DNA from: Bacteroidales bacterium
GTDB taxonomy: Bacteria; Bacteroidota; Bacteroidia; Bacteroidales; VadinHA17
Length of the DNA stretch: 7,661 nt
Assembly: GCA_029935275.1 (NCBI GenBank)
Contig: JAOZKQ010000096.1
Span: 1-7,661 of the forward strand
Direction of reading: 5' to 3'
The position numbers and the translations under genes are program-made. This document shows, one piece after another, positions 1 through 4,923 of the stretch (position 1 is its first letter; every line of letters starts with the position of its first letter). Below the pieces are notes generated by a model. It ran no database searches. It had not been told where the DNA came from and saw only the letters and a list, made by a program, of their open reading frames with translations.

Positions 1-26
1 AATAAAATATGGCGGACGAAACATAA

Positions 27-138
27 GCCCTGATAAGGGCAGGAGATATTAGCCCAGGGCAACGCCCTGGGTATGGGAGAGTGTATAATAGCGGTGCAAG
101 ATGAATGACTTTTAGTACATTATTTCATGCTGCACCGC
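27..138. repeat. REP-like cluster of three hairpins
   Basis: Three inverted repeats follow one another. GCCCT (27-31) pairs with AGGGC (36-40) around GATA. CCCAGGGC (53-60) pairs perfectly with GCCCTGGG (64-71) around AAC. GCGGTGCA (91-98) pairs perfectly with TGCACCGC (131-138), and that stem continues inward after a 2x2 mismatch as ATGAA (101-105) with TTCAT (124-128). Read in frame from 27, the first part gives a short open frame containing ISPGQRPGYGR and ending at TGA 102-104. From memory, SPGQRPG-type pseudo-peptides recur as spurious short ORFs in Bacteroidota genomes, which fits a dispersed palindromic repeat rather than a gene. The hairpins are seen directly; the family assignment is inference. 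The element may begin before base 27 or outside the window. No transposase is visible nearby. Confidence 0.6.
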
Positions 139-317
139 AGGATCTGGAAGTTAATAGCGCCACATTTTATTTTAATAAATCAGTTGTCATAAACAATACT
201 ATTAGGTATGTGAGCAAATTAAATACTAAAATTTTTCATAGTAATAAAATTGCTGATAGCAATCGGGACTTCAAAGAGCAATTTTTAGAGCTTGCCTTAT
301 AATAAAAACCATAGATA

Positions 318-346
318 ATTCCTGGTACTTAGACCTGGTCAGGAAT
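318..346. other. Inverted repeat, 7-bp perfect stem
   Basis: ATTCCTG (318-324) is the exact reverse complement of CAGGAAT (340-346), with a 15-base loop. No T-run follows on the plus strand. A TTTTT run appears only about ten bases past the stem when read on the minus strand, where no gene is seen. It could be an operator, a weak minus-strand terminator, or the edge of the upstream repeat region. Confidence 0.35.
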
Positions 347-469
347 CAAGTAAAAACTAGATTCCCTTCCTTTCCACCAAAATTCTTCATTCAGATATAA
401 TGCTTCCCAAAACAAATTATATATATTTAACCCGGATAAACCTTGTTGGATATTCCAAATAGTGAAAAA

Positions 470-486
470 ACCATAAATTTTATGGT
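470..486. other. AT-rich palindrome upstream of the sigma gene
   Basis: ACCATAAA (470-477) and TTTATGGT (479-486) are exact reverse complements around a single T, ending 42 bases before the sigma-factor start codon. AAAAA lies just before it, so on the minus strand it would read as a weak stem followed by T-residues. With only two G:C pairs per arm it is more plausible as a protein-binding site or chance palindrome than as a terminator. Confidence 0.3.
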
Positions 487-528
487 TCAGGCAGCAGTTT
501 TATTTTTATATCGTCTTTAAATTGAAAA

Positions 529-1086
529 ATGAGTCATCCTAAGCAAAGTTATATTAACCTGAACCAGGAAATAATTGATGGTTGCAGGCAGGGTGATAAA
601 GATTCACAGTTCCAGCTTTACAAGCTTTACTATAGGAGCATGTACAACACTAGCCTGAGAATTGTAAAAGATATAGCTGAAGCCGAAGACATTATGCAGG
701 AAGCATTTTTAACAGCTTTTGAGAAAATTAATACATATGAAGGCAAAGTTAGTTTTGGATCGTGGTTAAAACGAATAGTTATAAATAAATCACTAGATGC
801 CATTCGTAAAAGGAAAATAAAGCTTACAGAATTAAATGAAGCAACAAATAACTTTACAATTGAAAAGGAAACAGATGAGAGCGAAATACAATTTAAAGTA
901 GAAAGTATTAAGAAAGCCATGGAAAAATTACCTGATGGATACAGAATGGTACTCTCACTCTACTTGTTCGAAGGATATGACCATGAAGAAATAGGCGGAA
1001 TACTTGGAATCAGCAGCTCAACTTCAAGGTCTCAGTTTACAAGGGCTAAACAACATTTATTAAAGCTTATAAAATCAGAAAAATAA
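529..1086 (+). CDS. ECF (RpoE-like) RNA polymerase sigma-70 factor
   Basis: This encodes a 185-residue extracytoplasmic-function sigma factor, which directs core RNA polymerase to a dedicated promoter set, acts in the cytoplasm, and is normally held by a membrane anti-sigma protein. Sigma region 2 spans about residues 30-97, with the region 2.2 helix AEDIMQEAFLTAF (52-64) and the -10 recognition segment FGSWLKRIVINKSLD (76-90). A charged linker (98-122) leads to sigma region 4 (about 125-182), whose helix-turn-helix includes DHEEIGGILGISSSTSRSQF (151-170). The length and two-domain layout are typical of ECF factors, with no sigma-1.1 or region 3. The start is fixed by an in-frame TGA at 523-525, two codons upstream. 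No Shine-Dalgarno sequence is visible, as is usual in Bacteroidota. The anti-sigma-like gene follows after 10 bases, so co-transcription is very likely. Which genes it controls cannot be told from the window. Confidence 0.95.
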   Translation: MSHPKQSYINLNQEIIDGCRQGDKDSQFQLYKLYYRSMYNTSLRIVKDIAEAEDIMQEAFLTAFEKINTYEGKVSFGSWLKRIVINKSLDAIRKRKIKLTELNEATNNFTIEKETDESEIQFKVESIKKAMEKLPDGYRMVLSLYLFEGYDHEEIGGILGISSSTSRSQFTRAKQHLLKLIKSEK

Positions 1087-1096
1087 ACAGCTTACA

Positions 1097-1651
1097 ATGT
1101 CAAATTTGGAAAAATACATACAGGAAAATAAAGAATCTTTTGAAAATGAGCCACTTTCAGGCCATTTCGACAGGTTCTCAAACAAACTTGATAGTTTGCC
1201 AGCCGGTAAAAAGATTTCCCTTTTTCCACGATTGATGAAAGTCGCAGCCATTGCAGTCCTTATTATTCTTTCCTCCCTTTGGACTTATGAAAAAGTATTT
1301 CAGCAAACAAGCAAGGATGGTATAGCTTTAGGTGATGTTTCACCGGAATACAAAGAAGTTGAACAATATTATCAGTATCAGATAAATGTAAAATACGGTG
1401 AAATGAACAGTGCTCATCTATTTACAGACAGTATCCAGAAAAGAATGGTATTAAATGAACTTTCTGAGATGGACTCGATCTATAACTGTATGAAAAAAGA
1501 CCTTAAGACCAATCCAAATGATGAGCGGGTAATTAATGCCATGATCGAACACTACCGTTTAAAAGTGGAGGTCATGAACAATTTACTGGAACAATTACAA
1601 AAATTACAAACCAACCAAAAACAAATAAGCCATGAAAACAATGAAATTTAA
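1097..1651 (+). CDS. Single-pass membrane protein, putative anti-sigma factor
   Basis: This encodes a 184-residue protein with a cytoplasmic N-terminal part containing PLSGHFDRFSNKLD (19-32), a pattern I associate with small anti-sigma-like proteins of Bacteroidota. One hydrophobic segment (about 47-63) is followed by an extracytoplasmic region of about 120 residues. That region opens with LGDVSPEYKEVEQYYQYQI (78-96) and continues as a probably helical, Glu/Gln/Lys-rich tail with coiled-coil character (about 140-175). Its position 10 bases after an ECF sigma gene supports an anti-sigma role: sequestering the sigma factor at the inner membrane until an envelope signal is sensed. It lacks a zinc-binding HxxxCxxC motif, so it is not a ZAS-type anti-sigma factor. 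It also lacks the FecR and carbohydrate-uptake features of TonB-linked regulators. The function is inferred from topology and context. Its 3' end overlaps the next gene by 20 bases. Confidence 0.75.
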   Translation: MSNLEKYIQENKESFENEPLSGHFDRFSNKLDSLPAGKKISLFPRLMKVAAIAVLIILSSLWTYEKVFQQTSKDGIALGDVSPEYKEVEQYYQYQINVKYGEMNSAHLFTDSIQKRMVLNELSEMDSIYNCMKKDLKTNPNDERVINAMIEHYRLKVEVMNNLLEQLQKLQTNQKQISHENNEI

Positions 1652-2711
1652 ACTCCTGTTGATTTCCTTACTTTTTCTTAGCAGTAATTTTGTCCTGTCA
1701 TCCAAAGAACTATCAAAAAGCCTGCATAAAGAGTTCGATGTAAACGATAACACGGTTCTTGTTATACGCAATAAATATGGTAAGGTGGATATCCGGAACG
1801 GATCAGACAAAAAAGTTATTATTGATGTGGAAATTATAGTAGAGCATCCAAGCCAGGAGACTGCCCAAAAAATACTGGGTTACCTTGATGTAGAATTCTC
1901 AATATCAGGAAATGAAGTTAAAGCGATAACCTATATAAACGATAAAATCAATAAGATTCGTGGATCAAACTGGGGAAATAATAAAAAGTTCCAAATTAAC
2001 TATACGGTCACAATGCCTAAAAATCTGGATATCAATCTGTCAAATAAATACGGTGACACTTTTATTGATGAACTTACCGGATATGCAAAGATTGAAATTA
2101 AATACGGTAACCTTCAAGCTAATAAAATTATCCGCGACGACACCAAACCTCTTACCTCCCTTACTTTTGGGTATTCAAACAAAGTCGAAATCGGAGAAGT
2201 CCGCTGGGCAAAAATTTACATAAAGTATTCTAACATTAAAATAAATAAAAGCCGGGCATTGGTAATTGAAAGCAAATATTCGAAAGTCACCGTGAATGAA
2301 GCCAGCTCCATTGTTTCGGAATCAAAGTATGATACCTATAAGATTGGTAAAACAGATAACTTTGTAATTCAGGGGTCATATTCCAATTACAAAATAGAAT
2401 ATGTGGGTAAAAAACTTTTTCTGGAAACAAAATACACAGGTACTACTGTTGAAAAAATTCCGGCCACCTTTGAGGAAATAAATATCAAAAATAGCTATGG
2501 CAGTGTAAAACTGGGCATCAGCTCAGGGGCATCTTATCAACTTAAAGGCGAAGCAAGAAACGCAAATATCTCTATTCCTTCTGAAGGACGATTAAACAGA
2601 ATAAAAGGAAATACCTCATCCTCGTATGAAGGGATAGTAGGAACAAATATGGATGCCAAGGCAAAAGTAACCATAAACACCAGCTATGGTGGCGTGACAC
2701 TGAATTATTGA
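1632..2711 (+). CDS. Secreted DUF4097-like beta-strand repeat protein
   Basis: This encodes a 359-residue exported protein. Residues 1-24 form a signal peptide (Lys-rich start, hydrophobic core LLLISLLFL at 8-16, then SSNFVLSS) with no lipobox cysteine. The mature part is built from short beta-strand units marked by a recurring [KS]-Y-[GSDT] motif. The tyrosines fall at residues 49, 140, 158, 181, 199, 216, 233, 250, 268, 289, 332 and 351, mostly 17-18 apart. This resembles the DUF4097 'putative adhesin' beta-repeat family, often seen beside sigma/anti-sigma pairs in Bacteroidota. A periplasmic or envelope location is likely; the molecular function is unknown. The ATG at 1632 overlaps the upstream gene by 20 bases. 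A second ATG at 1641 (Met4) would reduce the overlap to 11 bases and still give a good signal peptide. The overlap points to translational coupling. An intrinsic terminator follows 51 bases after the stop codon. Confidence 0.8.
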   Translation: MKTMKFKLLLISLLFLSSNFVLSSKELSKSLHKEFDVNDNTVLVIRNKYGKVDIRNGSDKKVIIDVEIIVEHPSQETAQKILGYLDVEFSISGNEVKAITYINDKINKIRGSNWGNNKKFQINYTVTMPKNLDINLSNKYGDTFIDELTGYAKIEIKYGNLQANKIIRDDTKPLTSLTFGYSNKVEIGEVRWAKIYIKYSNIKINKSRALVIESKYSKVTVNEASSIVSESKYDTYKIGKTDNFVIQGSYSNYKIEYVGKKLFLETKYTGTTVEKIPATFEEINIKNSYGSVKLGISSGASYQLKGEARNANISIPSEGRLNRIKGNTSSSYEGIVGTNMDAKAKVTINTSYGGVTLNY

Positions 2712-2762
2712 GACCTAAGCTTTAAGCAAGGATCATCATTATAATAATTTGGAAACATTAAA

Positions 2763-2808
2763 AAAAACCATCCATTTGGGTAAAATCAAATTGATGGTTT
2801 TTCTTTTT
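2763..2808 (+). terminator. Intrinsic terminator of the sigma operon
   Basis: AAAAACCATC (2763-2772) pairs with GATGGTTTTT (2793-2802). After one mismatch (C2773/T2792) the stem continues as ATTTG (2774-2778) with CAAAT (2787-2791), leaving an 8-base loop. The T-rich tract TTTTTCTTTTT (2798-2808) overlaps and follows the 3' arm. It lies 51 bases after the stop codon of the DUF4097-like gene and ends the three-gene operon. Confidence 0.85.
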
Positions 2809-2839
2809 CATCCTGATAAGCTTACGAATACAAGATAAA

Positions 2840-2906
2840 CCACGAAGTGGGTTCAACCCGACTTATGCAGTAGGAGTTATGAAATAACGAACTATCTGCA
2901 TTTAGT
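2840..2906. other. Structured non-coding element (two stem-loops)
   Basis: Between the terminator and the next gene sit overlapping short palindromes: CCAC-GAA-GTGG (2840-2850) and GGGTT-C-AACCC (2849-2859). These are followed by a long imperfect hairpin. There ACT (2861-2863) pairs with AGT (2904-2906), ATGCAG (2865-2870) with CTGCAT (2896-2901), TAG (2871-2873) with CTA (2892-2894), and GTTAT (2876-2880) with ATAAC (2884-2888) around GAA. The first two are mutually exclusive because they share GG. No reading frame explains it. It could be a dispersed palindromic repeat, a small RNA, or a folded leader, although it lies upstream of the promoter predicted for the next gene, which argues against a leader role. 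Confidence 0.45.
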
Positions 2907-3000
2907 AAAGCCTGTTCCGGTTATTCGGAAGGTTAACCCCGATTCAAGTCTTGATTCATTTAAACAATTAAAATTCATTAATTTTGGAAAAATAACAAAG

Positions 3001-3032
3001 TTTGTTTTATCTGTATATGCATATTACCTTAG
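3001..3032 (+). promoter_or_regulatory. Candidate Bacteroidota-type promoter of the peptidase gene
   Basis: TTTG (3001-3004) as a -33 element is followed after 20 bases by TACCTTAG (3025-3032), which matches the -7 consensus TAnnTTTG except at one T. The spacing is as expected for the primary Bacteroidota sigma factor. Transcription would start near 3038, leaving a leader of about 20 bases before the ATG at 3061. This is a prediction from consensus only. Confidence 0.45.
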
Positions 3033-3060
3033 TGCAATAATAAATAGTAAAACCTAAATA

Positions 3061-4020
3061 ATGATTAAAAATTCCATCTTAGTTTTCATTTTAATTATTT
3101 CTTTCACTGCCTGCAATGAACCGGATGAAAATTTTGGCCTGGTTATTCATGGAGGTGCAGGGCTTATTAAGAAGGAAAATATGACTCCGGAACTAGAAAA
3201 GCAATATGAAACAAAACTAACCGAAGCACTTGCAAAAGGTTATTCAATATTGAAAAGCGGGGGCAGTAGCCGCGATGCTGTGGAGCAAACTATCCAAATA
3301 ATGGAGAATTCCCCTCTGTTCAATGCTGGTAAAGGTGCTGTTTTTACCCATGACGGCTACAATGAGCTGGATGCTGCAGTAATGGATGGCAAAACACTTG
3401 AGGCCGGAGCTGTGGCAGGCGTAAGAAATGTAAAAAACCCAATTACCCTTGCACGAAAAATTATGGAAAATTCTGCTCATGTTATGTTATCAGGTAATGG
3501 TGCTCTGGAATTTGCCAGAGAACAGGGACTGGAAATTGTTGATAGCTCTTATTTTTTCACAGAAAGAAGATGGAAATCATTGCAAAAAGCATTGAAAGAT
3601 AAAAAGTTTGGAACTGTAGGTTGCGTTGCCCTTGATAAAGAAGGAAATCTCTTTGCAGGAACTTCTACCGGAGGAATGACCAACAAACAATACGGAAGAA
3701 TTGGAGACTCTCCAATTATTGGTGCCGGCACTTATGCCAATAATAATACTTGTGCCATTTCTGCCACCGGTCATGGAGAATTTTTTATCAGATATACGGT
3801 TGCCCATGAAATCTCAGCACTAATGAAATTCAAAAACTACAGCCTGGATGATGCTGCAAAGCTTGTTATAAACGGGACCCTTAAGAAAGCCGGCGGAGAA
3901 GGTGGCCTAATTGGAATTGACTGTAAGGGAAAAATCACCATGCCATTCAACACCCCGGGCATGTTCAGAGGCTTTGCTACATCCGATGGGGAAAGGGGTA
4001 TTTTTATTTATAAGGAATAG
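3061..4020 (+). CDS. Isoaspartyl peptidase/L-asparaginase lipoprotein (Ntn hydrolase)
   Basis: This encodes a 319-residue member of the plant-type asparaginase family (E. coli IaaA/EcAIII type), which cleaves beta-aspartyl (isoaspartyl) peptides and asparagine. The precursor self-cleaves before a threonine that becomes the nucleophile; here that is Thr185 in GTVG (184-187). By alignment with E. coli numbering, Thr203 in TSTGGM, Arg213 and Asp216 in GRIGDSP, and Thr236-Gly237 in ATGHGE match the active-site and substrate residues. HGGAG (30-34) and NAGKGAVFTHDG (88-99) are further family motifs. All expected catalytic residues are present, so it should be active. Unlike the cytoplasmic E. coli enzyme it has a lipoprotein signal ending in SFTAC, with Cys18 as the lipidated residue, so it acts outside the cytoplasm. 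The acidic NEPDE after Cys18 may mark surface export. An in-frame TAA at 3055-3057 fixes the start. It stands alone, convergent with cysQ. Confidence 0.93.
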   Translation: MIKNSILVFILIISFTACNEPDENFGLVIHGGAGLIKKENMTPELEKQYETKLTEALAKGYSILKSGGSSRDAVEQTIQIMENSPLFNAGKGAVFTHDGYNELDAAVMDGKTLEAGAVAGVRNVKNPITLARKIMENSAHVMLSGNGALEFAREQGLEIVDSSYFFTERRWKSLQKALKDKKFGTVGCVALDKEGNLFAGTSTGGMTNKQYGRIGDSPIIGAGTYANNNTCAISATGHGEFFIRYTVAHEISALMKFKNYSLDDAAKLVINGTLKKAGGEGGLIGIDCKGKITMPFNTPGMFRGFATSDGERGIFIYKE

Positions 4021-4092
4021 ACGAAATTTGAAGCTTAAACCAAGATACAAATACAAAAAGCAAGAGATAGAAACAGAAATCAGGAGTTATTC

Positions 4093-4923
4093 CTAAAAGT
4101 ACTTTGACCGGGCAATAAACCAGGGATTTAAAAGATTTTCCTTATTATATAACAGGTCTTTCCCATCAGCTGTCTGGATACTTCCTCCGGCAGCTTCAAT
4201 AATACTATGACCGGCACCAATATCCCACTCCATCGTTGGTCCAAGCCTTGGATAGATCTCAGCCCTTCCTTCTGCAATCAGACAAAGCTTAAGCGAACTT
4301 CCGGCTGCTACGGTAGAAACCTCTCCATTCTCCTTTTCCAGTTCATTAATAAACTCTTTTGTTTCATCAGAAAGATGAGAACGACTGGCAACAACCCTAA
4401 CCCGGGCCCCTTTAGTTTCTGCTGGCAATTCCTTAGCTAACTCAACAAGGGCATCCCATTCCATATCAGGAGGCATTTGCTTATAATCAGAAATTTTAAA
4501 TGAACCCTGGTTTGTTAAACCAAAATACATTTCATTAAAAACCGGAAGATATATAACTCCCATTACAGGTTTTCCATTTTCAATTAATGCAATATTAACG
4601 GTGAATTCATTATTCCTTTTTATGAATTCTTTAGTCCCATCCAAAGGATCAACCAGCCAGAATTGGTCCCATTCCCTCCTATCCTCCCATGTAATTCCGG
4701 CAGACTCTTCACTCAAAACAGGTATCTTTGTAATCTTAAGGCCTTCTTCAATTCTTAAATGCGAACGCTTGTCAGCTATCGTTAAAGGGGATTTATCACT
4801 TTTGATCTCGACTTCAAAATCTGAGTTATGATAAACATCAAGAATATCAAGACCCGCTTTCCAGGCCAGATCAATGACTTTTATAATAAGGTTTTTATAA
4901 AAATATGAAGAATTCTGTTTCAT
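4093..4923 (-). CDS. cysQ: 3'(2'),5'-bisphosphate nucleotidase CysQ
   Basis: This encodes a 276-residue member of the inositol-monophosphatase-like, lithium-sensitive phosphatase family. CysQ hydrolyses 3'-phosphoadenosine 5'-phosphate (PAP) to AMP, removing the by-product of PAPS-dependent sulfate reduction or sulfotransfer. It acts in the cytoplasm and needs Mg2+. The metal-binding motifs are all visible: SPLTIADKRSH (45-55), LSEES (70-74) with Glu72/Glu73, WLVDPLDGTKEF (89-100) with Asp92 and Asp95, and EWDIGAGHSIIEAAGG (232-247) with Asp234. Length and motif spacing are normal for CysQ, and the TKEF sequence after DPLDG favours CysQ over inositol monophosphatase. Its ATG overlaps the permease stop codon by one base (TAATG), so translation is probably coupled. 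It is the last gene of the minus-strand block, 72 bases from the convergent peptidase gene, and no clear terminator is visible there. Confidence 0.93.
   Translation of the reverse strand: MKQNSSYFYKNLIIKVIDLAWKAGLDILDVYHNSDFEVEIKSDKSPLTIADKRSHLRIEEGLKITKIPVLSEESAGITWEDRREWDQFWLVDPLDGTKEFIKRNNEFTVNIALIENGKPVMGVIYLPVFNEMYFGLTNQGSFKISDYKQMPPDMEWDALVELAKELPAETKGARVRVVASRSHLSDETKEFINELEKENGEVSTVAAGSSLKLCLIAEGRAEIYPRLGPTMEWDIGAGHSIIEAAGGSIQTADGKDLLYNKENLLNPWFIARSKYF

Larger units (their letters stand above)
139..528. other. Gene-free region upstream of the sigma operon
   Basis: No convincing gene lies here. One open frame (105-302, plus) starts inside the hairpin stem at 101-105. Its predicted product of 65 residues is rich in Asn, Lys, Phe and Ile with no recognisable motif, so it is not called. 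The region is AT-rich and holds two inverted repeats (318-346 and 470-486) that are listed separately. A TATATTTA stretch at 422-429 matches the Bacteroidota -7 consensus TAnnTTTG at all but the last base, but no TTTG or TTG sits at the expected distance upstream. The promoter of the downstream operon is therefore not assigned. Confidence 0.6.
2712..3060. other. Intergenic region, 349 bases, no gene
   Basis: This gap between the sigma operon and the isoaspartyl peptidase gene contains, in order, the operon terminator (2763-2808), the structured element (2840-2906), an AT-rich stretch, and a candidate promoter (3001-3032). No coding sequence is supported in it on either strand. Confidence 0.7.

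Noticed and set aside
27..138. CRISPR array or tRNA as an explanation of the hairpin cluster
   Set aside because: The three stems differ in sequence, there is no regular repeat-spacer pattern, and no cloverleaf or T-loop can be drawn.
105..302. Plus-strand open frame of 65 codons
   Set aside because: It starts inside the stem of the third hairpin, has no recognisable motif and an AT-driven composition, and no promoter is seen; it is most likely chance.
470..486. Intrinsic terminator on the minus strand
   Set aside because: The stem is short and nearly all A:T, and no minus-strand gene lies upstream that would end here.
630..920. Minus-strand open frame of 96 codons inside the sigma gene
   Set aside because: It lies fully antisense to a clearly conserved ECF sigma factor and its product shows no domain, so it is a shadow frame.
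1960..2223. Plus-strand open frame of 87 codons inside the DUF4097-like gene
   Set aside because: It is an alternative frame of a gene with a signal peptide and clear repeats; its own translation has no motif.
3911..4096. Plus-strand open frame running out of the peptidase gene into the gap
   Set aside because: Most of it overlaps the conserved C-terminus of the peptidase in another frame and the rest is low-complexity Lys/Arg/Glu; not a gene.
4601..4831. Plus-strand open frame antisense to cysQ
   Set aside because: It covers the metal-binding motifs of CysQ on the opposite strand; it is a shadow of strong codon constraint.
4093..4923. Inositol monophosphatase as the identity of this gene
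   Set aside because: The DPLDGTKEF motif, the overall length and the adjacent SLC13 permease favour CysQ over inositol monophosphatase.
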